Assembly: GCA_033085395.1 (NCBI GenBank)
Contig: JANQBS010000030.1
Coordinates: forward strand, 1 to 64,000
Origin: Xanthoparmelia taractica
Lineage: Eukaryota; Ascomycota; Lecanoromycetes; Lecanorales; Parmeliaceae
DNA: 64,000 nucleotides
Direction of reading: 5' to 3'
The position numbers and the translations under genes are program-made. This document shows positions 43,367 to 54,080 of this stretch, piece by piece (the stretch's first letter is position 1; every line of letters starts with the position of its first letter). The notes under the pieces were generated by a model, which worked only from the letters and a program-made list of their open reading frames with translations, ran no database searches and had not been told where the DNA came from.

Positions 43367-44161
43367 ATGGACGTTCCAATCGCAGCCAATGTTCTCGGCA
43401 CCATCGGCGCCATCTGCTGGTCCGTGCAGGTACCGGCTTCCTGCAATTCCAGCATGAGCATGCTTCAGCACATGAATGACACCCCCCCCCCCTCTTAGCT
43501 GATACCCCAAATCATAATCAACTGCCGGCGCCACGATACCACAGGCTTGCAACCCTCAATGATGCTCCTCTGGGCCTCCGCCGGAGTACCTTTAGGTGTC
43601 TACAACATCACCGAGAACTTCAACATCGCACTACGGATACAAGCTCAAATATTGACATTTCTGAGCTTACTGACATGGAGCCAGTGCTATTATTACGGGG
43701 AGCATTGGAGCCTTAAAAAGTGTGCAGTTATCCTGGGAAGCACGTGCGCTTTGATGGGAGGGATTGAAGTTGCTCTTGTATTTGCGTTGAAGGCGGCAAT
43801 TAAAAGGCATATCACGTGGCCTGTGACATTCATGGCTGTCCTCGCAGCGGTCTTGCTTGCTGCGGGTGTGCTTCGCCACTATTGGGACATCTATACACAT
43901 CGTACCGTGCGAGGCATAAGCTTCATCTTCGTGGGTATCGATGCCGCCGGCGATCTGTTTTCTGTTGTTTCCGTGGTTTTCCAAGCAGAACTCAGCATCC
44001 TTGGCATGGCCATCTATGGAACGGAATTGGCTCTTTGGATTGGTGTCTTCATCTGCGGCGGGTATTTCAACTTGCTGCCGTGGATCATGGCGAGGGTCAG
44101 CAATCGGAGGCAGCGCATGGAGAATGAGCGGCAAACGCAGAGCCAGCAAGGAGAGAGATGA
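43367..44161 (+). CDS. PQ-loop repeat transporter
   Basis: Two exons, 43367-43429 and 43499-44161 (69-bp intron with a C-run before the acceptor), give 241 aa. The start VAANVLGTIGAICWSVQ-like TM1 leads across the splice into LIPQIIINCRRHDTTGLQPS, a PQ-loop motif. A second, less canonical loop with RTVRGISFIFVGIDAAGDL (the PxS motif partly eroded) lies at about residues 170-190. Seven TM segments are predicted. The family includes vacuolar and lysosomal amino-acid exporters (Ypq, PQLC2), cystinosin and KDEL-receptor folds. The second PQ pair is replaced here, so the substrate cannot be predicted. The tail is hydrophilic (SNRRQRMENERQ). Confidence 0.85.
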
Positions 44162-44824
44162 ACCATTGCATTGCATGGAATGCCTTCGTCAACATCGGTG
44201 TTCAGGACACCGTCGTCTGGGCTGGTGGAACGAACGGGCACAGGTAATAGATGATTGTATATTAATCTTCCGCTAAGCTTTCTCAATTTCTCGGTCCCTC
44301 CATTCAACCTTGCCTAACAGCAGAAACAAACAAGCTGCTCGCCACCTCCCATCTGAATACCTAAAAACAGATGACTACGACCTGTCAATAGTGTCCGCCA
44401 AATGTTTGCGTGGCTGGAAACTCAGATAACGATCCGGAGAAGCCTTCAAAATTCTCCTTCGGATGATGACGAAGACCGCAGATTTGCCTTGGCGAACCTC
44501 CAGGCCCTGTCCTCGTAGCTCGATCGCCCGGATTGAGAAAGCCAAAAAGCAGGAGGGAGCGGTGCAGGAAGACGCAGTCTGCCATTCCCAAGCCTCGCAG
44601 TCACTAAAGGAAGATACATGGACTCACCCTGCGTAATAAGTTTGTCGTAGGCACGTCTGGAGATAGTTCGTATGCATAACTTGCGTTACCCCAGATTATG
44701 TTCATAAATTATGCTTGTAGCACTAAAAATGCCCCTCTCAATCATTATGTGCCATATCGCCCTTGCTTGATGTGGCATGATCTGTAGCATCCACTTTCTG
44801 CTCATTCGCAAGCTCAATCATTTC
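44162..44824. other. Convergent spacer
   Basis: It lies between the PQ-loop gene and the minus-strand orphan membrane protein. It holds only short antisense or chance frames, and no recognised gene. Confidence 0.4.
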
Positions 44825-46573
44825 CTATTTCCTTCTCTCAACCATTTCCTTCTCCAATTTGGTACTTACCTTACCCCAAAGGTTACGTTCTAACCCAAAC
44901 ACATAAAAGTATTCAACGAACGTGGGCACCCACACAAATAACGCAAGTATCTGGCCATAGCCCCATTGGTCTTCGTTGTCCGCGGAGGAGATATCTTGCT
45001 CTTGGAGTCGAAGATACAAAAGGAAGCGTATATCAATGTAAGAATCAAACATCGCGTAGGCTGCAAGAAGTAAGGCAATCACTCGGCGCCAGGGTATCAT
45101 GGTCCAGGCGATTCTGGAGAATTTGATAACTTCTATGTATTAGTGTAAAGTCCAAGATCCAGCGACGCAGCTGACTTACCCCTTATAAATGCAACAGAAT
45201 TCTTAGCCCGGTGCCACCAGGCGATATTGACCCGGCTTTTGCGAGTGTCTTCTGGAGCTTTCCGAAATGTCCGCAAAGGTACTAGGTAGCTGACGAAAAA
45301 CACCAATACTAGACAGGCCCAGACCGCCTTTGCAATGAAACGCTGACGGAAGTCATTTTGCACAACGTCATCCCAGCCAAGGCAAAGTGAGGTACCGGGA
45401 TTGAAGCTGTTTGCCTTCCTGAAGAGAAATTGTATTATAAACACGAGGACAACCGCAAGAAACACCAAGAAGCTCCTCAAACCGCCTCGATCCAGACGCG
45501 TGTAGGTCAAGAGTAGTATGGCGACTGGAGCATCGATTGCAAGCAGCGTTGCGGTTTGCCCAAGTTTGTCTTCGTACAACAAGGGGGCCGATCGGAAGTT
45601 GAAGATAATGCCAGCGAACGAGACTGCGAAAGAGAAGAACACTGCATTATCGAGGAACACGCCAGCACTCGCAAGTGCGGCCGAATTATGTTGGCTGAGC
45701 CACTTTGGCTTGGGCCTGCTTTTGTAGATGAAGTCTGTCACTAACCTCACGCCGAAGGTAACGACAGACAATGCCATCAGACTTGCTTCTATGAAGTATG
45801 CAGCAATCACCTATAACTTGTTAGCCAGCATCCAAAGTGTTCGTAGAGGCCACTTGAGGGTTAAATACCCCAATGCCTCCGAGATCCGGGTTGCCTTGAT
45901 TGGCATGTTGGCATGTGTCAAAAGAGCAAGCATCGACGACTGTGAATGCCGGATAGTACGGATAGGGTTTCTGGGACTTCTCATCATTCAATCCAGAGCA
46001 GCAGTACTGAACCATGCAAGCCGGTTGCATATCTGTGATGCCTTGTACCCTGGAAAGCGTTCCATTCGAGCCACAACCTCCTTGCTCAGCCAAGTAATGT
46101 GACACTTGGGATTTGTCCGTCGGAGAATCCCAATAGTTGGCATTGAGCGCGTCGAAGAATTCGAACGCGTCAGTAGTATTCGACCATTGTGTAATCTCAG
46201 CGTCTGTGAGATTCATGTAGGTGGTGGGCAAGGCGGAGGCCAGAGCAGCACGCCAGAAGTCCAGCCATTCTGGGGAGGTTCCGTTTGTCCAGAAATCTGT
46301 ATAGTCATCGCTAGGCCCATTGTCGACAGGATCTACCGACTGGTCGATCGCACCAGATGTACCATTGCCGGATTCAAGTCCTTGCGCAGCAGTAGGGTTA
46401 TCTATTCCGCCTGGGAGATCGTTCGTTGCGATTTGGTTGCCAGGAGTAGCATTATGATAGTTGAAATCATTCGTCCATACAGTGAGACCAAGAGCGACAT
46501 TTGAGCAATTCGAGGTGAAGTTGAGGTGTGAGATGGTGAGGTTCGCGAGGCTGGCGGGGAGAGTTAGGTTCAT
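44825..46573 (-). CDS. Orphan polytopic membrane protein with glycosylated N-domain
   Basis: Three exons, 46573-45854, 45810-45180 and 45132-44825 (introns 43 and 47 bp), give 552 aa. The ATG at 46573 follows a GTG-started extension. Residues 1-240 are hydrophilic with many N-x-S/T sequons (NLTIS, NFTSN, NGTS, NLTD, NTTD) and paired cysteines (QYCCSG, CSFDTCQ), so they are probably extracytosolic. From about 241, seven or so TM segments follow (IEASLMALSVVTFGV, NAVFFSFAVSFAGIIF, LLAIDAPVAILLL, SFLVFLAVVLVFIIQFLF, AVWACLVLVFFVSYLVPL, IALLLAAYAMFD, ILALFVWVPTFVEYFYVF). No signal peptide is evident, so an upstream exon may be missing. The family is not recognised; a receptor-like or transporter role is only a guess. 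Confidence 0.7.
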
Positions 46574-47427
46574 GGCTCGCACAGGGGGCGCAGGACCATA
46601 GAAAGCGACGCCACGTAAATGGAGAAGTAAGGAAGCAGTGAACGAAGAGCTTCTGAGGATGCCATTCTTCAGATATCATTGTAAATCTGCGGCTGAGCTG
46701 TAGAACTGTCAGATTAGAAATGTCCTGGGGGCAAGTTTCGGCTAAGTTACCTATAAATACATTTTGGCCGTAACCTCATCCACAATCGGCAATGATAAGG
46801 TAGGTAAGCGTGGTAAGATACTCTTCGTCGTACCTTATTCTCCGTCATATGCTGCGCCGTAGAGGAGTGCTCCCTTGGTACTTCCCTCGCTGCTCCCCCA
46901 AGGTCCCTCATTGCTCCATCTACGCTTCCTCTAAAGTGGTCATACTCCCTTTCCCGAAAGAAATACGGCAATTGTTAATCCTAGATTCGGGGTAGATATA
47001 GTACCTTATATGTATGAGAATCGATTGAGCAGGTTTGCACGCCCCGTTCAACTGCGCTTGACAGCGTAGCCTGCAGGAAGATGTGCAAAGAAGGGAGCCA
47101 GGCTAAGCCTAAGAAGAGACCCTCAACCTAACCAGCTTTTTAACTATGAGCTTTACCAACAGTGCATGGTGGAAGTGCTGCTCGATAGAGCTCGATATAT
47201 GAATGCTTACCGAACAACACGAGAGACGGTAATGGGTTAGCCCATGTCAGATTCAGCCTGTGAGACTCAACGACATTCGATCACTACAGAACGGTGACTG
47301 TGCTCGCGCCTGTCCTTTTCCGTGTGCCTCCAGGAAAGGTTGCCTCGAGATGTTAATGTCATTACGGCTATTCCTAGCGGGGAACGAACGCCAATATAGA
47401 TATGGCCTTGCCTGACTCTACCCACCG
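46574..47427. other. Spacer between two minus-strand genes
   Basis: No gene was seen. A GGTAAGATACT/GGTAGGTA-rich bit at 46798-46830 and frames under 75 codons only. It contains the promoter of the orphan membrane protein and the 3' flank of RTT109. Confidence 0.4.
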
Positions 47428-49137
47428 TCAGCCAGGCTCGGCTTTTCCATTGCTTTGAGTCTCTTCCGTAGGCACCGGTCCTACGTGGCTGGCAACTTTG
47501 GCCTTCTTTCTCACCAGTCCTGCAGGGAGCGTGTTGATGCCAAGCTCTTTAATCTCCGGCCCTGCCTCGACTACTCCCCCCTTCATGTCCTCAGCCGGTC
47601 GCTTTTTCTTCCTTATCAATCCGGCATTCAGCATTGCCGGCTTCGCATCCGTGACGGACTCCCTTTTCGCTAATGGTGTTTTGCTTCCCACCACGTGCCG
47701 CCCCCAAGCCTTCAATCCCGCCCTTTCGGCAACGTCGTTGATCCATTTTCTGGTACTGTCTGTCGCAACACTTTCATCGGCATAGTCAAGCCGCAATAGC
47801 AGGCTACCTGCACGCTGGTAGTCTTTCTGTCTTAAAACTACTTCACCCCGACTAGTCTTGGGCCAGTAAAAGTACCTCGTTTCTTCTGGTTGATCTCGCA
47901 TGTCCGTAGCTTGTTTTCGCTTAACAGGCGTTGCTGTGGGAGTTTGCTCTAGAGAAGAAATAGATTTTTGAGGAGTTGCAAGAGTAAGTTCAGGGGTAGA
48001 GCTCGACCGTAGAGGTGACTGAGGCGGTAGGAGAGAGCACCGTCCATGTTGAGAGTCCAGAGGGGTAGGTAGCGCCGGTTGGGAAGGATTTTGCGAGCGC
48101 TCTCCATCGATTGTTCTTTTCTCACCGCATAGTGCAGCTGGTTGGAAATTGACCCACAGGAAGCCGACAAGACGTCCCGAAGAGCATTCCTGCCTGAATT
48201 GCATCATCTCCCAGAATTGTTCCAAACTCTTTACACTCCTCCACCGGCCATTGTTCAGCTTCTTTGATGGACTTGCCGGAACATGTGATAGTGCAGGCTG
48301 AGAGTCCTCATCTGGAATCTCATCGTCCAGCGTCTCCACAAATCGAGCCTTTGGGTCATCTGGGAATCGGGGTATCAAGCACCTTTCTGGCAAGCCTGGA
48401 GATCTGCCAAGCTCACGGAGAGGATCTTTCGTGAGCCAGCGGTGTTGCTCGGCCATCCGACCCCACTCGCCTCTAGGTAAAAAGCTCTGAGTCTCGTACG
48501 TATCGCATCCAGGTACTCTAAGGAAACCATGTGATTTGATATCCAGTCCATCTCGCATGATGCTCTCTGACTTGCTTTCCAGAGCATTGCTGTCATTGTC
48601 ATGCTTTCCAAGGATCGGGTCCAACACCTTGCACCACCATTTTATTAGGCCTCTGTCATCTAGGACATGCTTATGGTGGTTCTCAATGCTTCCCGGAAAG
48701 AGGTATTGGTTCTGTGCTCTCGCGAAGAGCGAGAGGACGAGTCGCCGATCTGCTCTTTGGCGGTCTTCTATAAGGTATTCAAGGAATGTAGTGGATAAGA
48801 TCTGTAGTGGTGATGGCGTCCCATGCTGTAGCTTGAGGAGATGGAGGTACCCAGTAGAATCGGCTTTGGAGACGAAGAGCGTGGTAAGGTACTCAGTAGT
48901 GTAAATGAGCACCTCAATCGCGAAGACTTGTAAGTGAGAGCCATTTGAGTCAATGGAGACGCTCAAGAAATGGCTCTCGCAGTAGGTCTCCTCTGGTTCT
49001 TCGTTTGGTGGTGCAGCGTAGATGGCGGGGCATGCAGTAGGGGGGGTGGACAGGTGATGAATGGTGAAGCGACAACCCTCCGGCAGCGATTTAGCAAGGC
49101 GCTTTTCCAGTACTACATCATAACCATCCGCGGCCAT
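47428..49137 (-). CDS. RTT109: Rtt109 histone H3 lysine-56 acetyltransferase
   Basis: A single exon of 569 aa. The frame upstream opens at TTG, but the ATG at 49137 starts MAADGYDVVLEKRLAKSLPEG, which aligns with the usual Rtt109 start. KAT11-fold motifs: FTIHHLSTPPTACPAIYAAP, ESHFLSVSIDS (core strand), AIEVLIYTTEYLTTLFVSKAD (central helix region), FARAQNQYLFPGS, VLDDRGLIKWWCKVLDPIL (the acetyl-CoA-side motif with the conserved Asp-Asp), and FWEMMQFRQECSSGRLVGFLW with VNFQPAA. The C-terminal third is disordered with basic patches (RKKKRPAED, VRKKAK), likely nuclear localisation signals. With Vps75/Asf1 it acetylates newly made H3 before nucleosome assembly. It is divergent from mL57 with 197 bp between ATGs. 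Confidence 0.93.
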   Translation of the reverse strand: MAADGYDVVLEKRLAKSLPEGCRFTIHHLSTPPTACPAIYAAPPNEEPEETYCESHFLSVSIDSNGSHLQVFAIEVLIYTTEYLTTLFVSKADSTGYLHLLKLQHGTPSPLQILSTTFLEYLIEDRQRADRRLVLSLFARAQNQYLFPGSIENHHKHVLDDRGLIKWWCKVLDPILGKHDNDSNALESKSESIMRDGLDIKSHGFLRVPGCDTYETQSFLPRGEWGRMAEQHRWLTKDPLRELGRSPGLPERCLIPRFPDDPKARFVETLDDEIPDEDSQPALSHVPASPSKKLNNGRWRSVKSLEQFWEMMQFRQECSSGRLVGFLWVNFQPAALCGEKRTIDGERSQNPSQPALPTPLDSQHGRCSLLPPQSPLRSSSTPELTLATPQKSISSLEQTPTATPVKRKQATDMRDQPEETRYFYWPKTSRGEVVLRQKDYQRAGSLLLRLDYADESVATDSTRKWINDVAERAGLKAWGRHVVGSKTPLAKRESVTDAKPAMLNAGLIRKKKRPAEDMKGGVVEAGPEIKELGINTLPAGLVRKKAKVASHVGPVPTEETQSNGKAEPG

Positions 49138-49334
49138 TGTACCTATCCAAAAAGCGCGATCCAAGCACAGCGGTGAATGAACATAATCTGCAAGAGAAGC
49201 AATTGAAACGACGCGTTCGCGTTGGCGGAGTTTCAGCCCCCAGAAAACTTTCACTCCGTTTGATGCTTCACGCTCTTGGATACACCACGACAGATCTTCG
49301 AGGAAGTCTCGCCTAATCTTCAACGGGCTTGAGG
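49138..49334. promoter_or_regulatory. 197-bp divergent promoter, RTT109 / mL57
   Basis: Both start codons (49137 minus, 49335 plus) flank this stretch, so both promoters must fit in or overlap it. No TATA box is evident, in keeping with housekeeping bidirectional promoters. Confidence 0.6.
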
Positions 49335-50255
49335 ATGTCCAAGTCAATCAAAGCCACCTCAGGATTTGCCAAATCCTTCAGACGACGACATACGTGTCAA
49401 TGCGCCTCATTCCTTTCTACCCGGACGATTCTACCCAACTCTGCGCGAAACCTCACCACATCCAGCTCACATCGGGATGAGGAAGAGAGATATGGCAATC
49501 GTGGCCGTGAGCTCAGGACGGGACCACGGTGGCCGTCTACACCTCCGAGGATGATGGCGCCCGTCCGCTCGAAGCCTCCGGTGGAAAACAATGACTTCGC
49601 CGTCAACGAAGATCCGGAGCTTCTTGACCGGGTCTACGATCGAGTGTTGGGGACGGGGGGATGCGATATGCTTACAGATGAGGTCAAGTGGCTGGCTGTT
49701 ACGCATAAGAGCTTTGATCATGGGAGAAGGCCGTACAACGATCGATTGTCCTTTCTAGGTATGAAAGCTCGAATTTGCCCATACAACAATCGCTGATGGA
49801 GCGTTGTCTGCAGGGAAGAGGATAGTGGAACTAAAAACAACGCTCACTCTCTTACATGCCTCCTCCGCCACACCATTTCCCGAAGCGCGAGATCGTTACG
49901 AACGGGAGCCATTCCGACATCCAGCACTGGACGGCTTAGCTGGTGTGACCCTGGAGAGTAAAATGCAGATACTGCAAATATCAAGGTTGGCTCAACTTGC
50001 CGAGACGTATGGACTCGACACGGTGATACGGTGGAAGCCCAAAAGGGTATGTTTAAGTTCTTCGAGCTGGTCTACGAGGGCACGGAACGAAGCTGACGTC
50101 TCTCTTCTTAGATGATGAATCTCAAAGGGTCGGGCCTGCCTGCTGTGGCAGCGCAGACGCTGTACGCTATTGTGGGGGCCGTTGCACTACAGAGGGGGGG
50201 CGTGGTTGCAGACAATGTTGTCCGAGAGCGTTTGTTAGCGCCATTAGGACTTTAG
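49335..50255 (+). CDS. MRPL15: Mitochondrial large-subunit ribosomal protein mL57 (RNase III fold)
   Basis: Three exons, 49335-49758, 49814-50046 and 50112-50255 (introns 55 and 65 bp), give 266 aa. Residues 1-45 are rich in Arg, Ser and Thr with few acids (MSKSIKATSGFAKSFRRRH), a mitochondrial presequence. Residues about 85-260 form an RNase III-like fold without catalytic residues: ELLDRVYDRVLG, EVKWLAVTHKSFDHGRRPYND, RLSFLGKRIVEL across the first splice, LAETYGLDTVIRWKPKR, and AAQTLYAIVGAVALQRGG (the last helix). Yeast MrpL15 (mL57) is the same catalytically dead fold in the mitoribosome. The splice sites restore the conserved FLGKRI stretch. Confidence 0.85.
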
Positions 50256-50885
50256 TGATATGAAACCTCGCGGGAAGTTCATCTGAAGAAAGGCTCAAGA
50301 ACAAGTCTTGAACAATATTCCCAGGGCGGGGATTGGAAAGATATCTTGGAAGTCTCTCACCCTTCGTACACCAGTATAATTCTTGCCTCTGCAACTTCAA
50401 CCTCTCGATCACTCATAAGACTAGATCCCACAGTAATACCAATCTGTCCGGTCCCTCTGACACCGCCCAAGCAACAGCGTAAAATACTCGGCCAGTTCTT
50501 AATGGAACCATCTAATGCATCCTTCTCCGCGCCTCTGAAATCGCAATTGTTCAGCAAGAGAAGTACCACAGTCGAACCTGACAGAATGCCAAGCTCAGTC
50601 GCAGAAAATGTTGAGTTGCACTGTCTATAGGGCGCGTCGTTGTATGAAAAGGAAGAACCGAGATTTTATCCAGGGAGCTTTTTGATAAGGCTGATGAAGG
50701 CTAGGCCCAACTGGGCTGTGGGTTTGATGTCCATGGATTTTGGAGAGATGCCTATGCTACAACCACAGCGTTCATCTCAGCGCTCTTTTACGATTTCATG
50801 AGCAATGCCTTGTCTCCAAATACTTTTTAATCGCTAAGCGCCCCTATTCGTCGGCCTCGAGGCCGCCACCACCACCTCCTCCACA
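50256..50885. other. Spacer before AP-1 mu
   Basis: No gene was recognised. The 3' part includes CACCACCACCTCCTCCAC just before the ATG at 50886. Frames here are antisense or chance. Confidence 0.4.
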
Positions 50886-52852
50886 ATGGCATCCGCAGTC
50901 TTCTTCCTCGACCTCAAGGGCAAAGCAAGAGCCCCACTTCCCCTATCCCACAACTACAGCTCTGATATCTTCATAGACGCTCCTGGCCCGCAATTACAGA
51001 GGCGACATTCCCATGTCCGCCGTGGAGAAGTTTCCCGTCCTTCTCTCCGAAGCCGAAGAAGAGAGCTCGGCCGTCCCACCCTGTTTCTCAGACGAGGGTA
51101 TAAATGTGCGTCTACGGCAAAGCGTGACTATGGAGATTGAAGAGTTTCTTGCTAATTTCATCCTGCCTACGGCTCGACAGTATCTCTACATCCGCCACAA
51201 CAACCTCTATCTGCTCGCCCTGACAAAACGCAACACCAACGCCGCGGAAATCCTCCTGTTCCTGCACAAAATCGTCGAGGTGTTTACCGAATACTTCAAA
51301 GAACTCGAGGAGGAATCGATACGGGACAACTTCGTCATCATATACGAGTTGCTGGATGAGATGATGGATTTTGGGTATCCGCAGACCACGGAGAGTAAGA
51401 TATTACAGGAGTAGGTCTGCCTCTTCGCATACACCTACAAAGGAACAGTGGTATATAGGATAAAGCGATAGCCATTCCAAGGGAGGAGCGCTGACCAGAT
51501 ATATAAAATGGCAGATACATAACGCAAGAATCCCACAAACTCGAGGTCCAAGCCCGTCCCCCAATCGCCGTCACCAACGCCGTCTCCTGGCGCAGTGAAG
51601 GTATCCGCTACCGCAAAAACGAAGTCTTCCTTGACGTCATCGAATCCCTGAATCTCCTCGTCTCCTCCACCGGCAACGTCCTACGGTCCGAGATCCTTGG
51701 TGCTGTCAAACTGAAATGCTACCTTTCCGGAATGCCAGAACTACGGCTTGGGTTGAACGATAAAGTCATGTTTGAGACGACCGGGAGGGCTACGAGGGGG
51801 AAGGCGGTGGAGATGGAGGACGTCAAGTTTCATCAGTGTGTGCGGCTTTCGAGGTTTGAGAACGATAGGACGATTAGCTTCATACCGCCGGACGGTGAAT
51901 TTGAGCTGATGAGTTACCGGTTGAACACGCAGGTGAAGCCATTAATTTGGGTGGAGAGCGATGTCAGGTCGCACTCGGGGTCCAGAATCGAGTTCACGCT
52001 GAAGGTCGGGCTACTCTTGCCCTGATCGAAATTCGGTCACCGGATGGGCCGCGACTGTGCTGACACAAGGAAATTCTAGGCGCGAGCACAATTCAAACGC
52101 CGCTCCACGGCCAACAATGTCGAAATCCTCGTCCCTGTCCCCGAAGACGCCGACTCACCCCGCTTCCGGACAAACATTGGCAGCGTCCATTATGCCCCAG
52201 AAAAAAGCGCTATAATCTGGAAAATCAAGCAATTCGGTGGAGGAAAAGAATTTCTCATGCGCGCTGAGCTAGGCTTACCATCAGTAAAAGGAGACGATGA
52301 GCATGGAGGTGGCATGACGGGCGGCTTCGGGGGGAGCATGGGAGGTGCCGGACAAGGTGGCAAAGGCAAGAGGCCGATCAGTGTGAAATTCGAGATACCA
52401 TACTTCACGACGAGTGGGATCCAGGTGCGATATCTGAAGATCATAGAGCCAAAGGTGAGTGCCGTCGCCATTCGTGCGCTTTTGACGACTTGTCCTTTCA
52501 ATGCTCGCATTCGTTTACGCCCCTGCAATGTTCATTGGCTGCGCAGTCGCTCTACGGCACTGCAGGTGCCTTGCAATGAGTCTCCTGCAGTGGCTTCGTA
52601 AATCTTCAGTGCTTTTTGATCCTTTCGGGGCCTCAGGGTCGCAAGATCTGTCGCAAGATCCATGGATTATCAGCCACGAGGGCCGGAACGGTGCGGTGGC
52701 CCGAAGATCCGTCGAAAAATCTTCTGATTCTGTCTTGTCATTCGCTGTAACGCTAACGCACCTCGCATTAGTTACAATATCCTTCGCTGCCTTGGGTTCG
52801 ATACATCACGCAGTCTGGGGACATAGCGGTTAGATTGCCGGATGTCCAGTGA
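50886..52852 (+). CDS. apm1: AP-1 clathrin adaptor complex mu subunit
   Basis: Six exons, 50886-50924, 50977-51105, 51181-51410, 51515-52004, 52080-52454 and 52772-52852, give 447 aa, the family's usual length. The longin-like N-domain starts MASAVFFLDLKGK and continues TLLARNYRGDIPMSAVEKFP; YLYIRHNNLYLLALTKRNTN follows. The mu homology domain (from about 165) includes AVSWRSEGIRYRKNEVFLDV, GMPELRLGLNDKVMFE, SFIPPDGEFELMSYRL and PISVKFEIPYFTTSGIQVRYL, ending SLPWVRYITQSGDIAVRL. AP-1 mu binds YxxPhi cargo signals at the trans-Golgi network and endosomes. Intron 1 has a GC donor (AAA|GCAAGA). Intron 5 is 317 bp, far longer than others here. A Gly-rich insert (GGGMTGGFGGSMGG) lies near residue 385. 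Confidence 0.93.
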
Positions 52853-53277
52853 AGCGAGATGCTTGGCGCGTCAGGTTGGCTTGTTTGGGGCAAGGGCAGC
52901 AATGTCAGCATAAATAACATAGCTCAATAAAATTTCCTTGTTTCTACGCAGAACAAGATGACAGCGCGCTTCTCCTGACAAAGAAATCTCTCAATGAAAA
53001 TGAATTGCCACAAGTCCCGTTAGTGTACCAAATATGTCCTCAGACTCCATCAATCCATAGACACAACGTCATCCAAAGAAGCGAAATCCCTGCATAAGGT
53101 ACCTTGTAGAGAACGAGGAGGTCACGGCCGGCAACGACTTGTCGAATAATGTTGACCGCTGATTTTCTCGCACCCAAGCTCTTGCCACGGAGAAGGTCGA
53201 CCGGTGTACACAAAGAAACTCGTGGAAAGTTTGACAGACAAGATCTTCGACGTATCGATTTTGCCATAGGTCGAAAG
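52853..53277. other. Convergent spacer
   Basis: It separates AP-1 mu from the minus-strand orphan. A minus-strand frame (53040-53306) overlaps the orphan's stop and may be chance. No other feature was seen. Confidence 0.35.
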
Positions 53278-54080
53278 CTAATTGTAGAACGGGCCGAAGT
53301 CGCCACTCTCTAGACGATTCAATAGGACCCGGTCAGATCCATGAGGGTTGGTATGATCGAAGAAGATAGTGACGACCATGCCTCTCTCAGCAATATCTGG
53401 ACGCAGTGAGCTTGATCTCAAAAGGATATTGATCGCACCAACTTACGACCCGCGGGATACTGATATTGATGAGGCTGCCATTGTCCAGGCAGGAGACAGT
53501 TGGTAAGCACTTCTGTAAGGAACGTTGGCGGCGCTGAGAAGGCTGCAAGAGCAATGAGCAGAGGTATGCTTCCGACCAGGCCCGCCTGTATCCTAGGGCT
53601 TCCATTCTGGTAATCATAGACCCATGGTAGAAGCTGAGGCATCCAGTGACGCGAGCCCGGGGCAGCAATGTGCTGGCGATCACCATTGGCTAATACGGCA
53701 GAATATGTACGTTGTGTGTTGCCTATCCGGAGGTGGCGGAAAACGAGAGGTCTCCAGCCTCCAGGATATTGGCGTACATGTGCCGTCCGAGCATCAAACG
53801 GAACGACAAGTAAATGAGGCGTGTCCGGGTTGTGTGTAAAGATGGTGGCAGCGCTGTGAATTTGGCCCAGGGAATGGCCGACGGAAGTGGCCGCAACAGG
53901 AATCATTGTGCCTCCCCTCCAGCGGAAAAAACTGCTATTTCCTGAAGTGTACCCAGTGCTGATGGTGGGTGGGGACCAAAAAGTGAGTGGTCCATATCGA
54001 GGTTGTTGCGCTTGATAGTTGGGGCCAAGTTGGTCGATCTGAACATAGAAGCTCAGATTGTTCAGATCTACTCCGGACAT
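53278..54080 (-). CDS. Orphan two-exon protein
   Basis: Exons 54080-53447 and 53396-53278 (50-bp GT-AG intron, donor GTAAGT) give 250 aa from the ATG at 54080. The splice converts a short ORF end into a credible C-terminus, RHIAERGMVVTIFFDHTNPH. Features: MSGVDLNNLSFYVQIDQLG at the start, several aromatic and Trp residues (TFWSPP, FFRWRGG, GGWRPL), one hydrophobic helix (LVGSIPLLIALAAFSAPPTF) at about 165-185. There is no signal peptide and no recognised domain. A nearby ORF (54659-54850) begins similarly (MS-V-LN---L-FYV). Function unknown. Confidence 0.5.
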
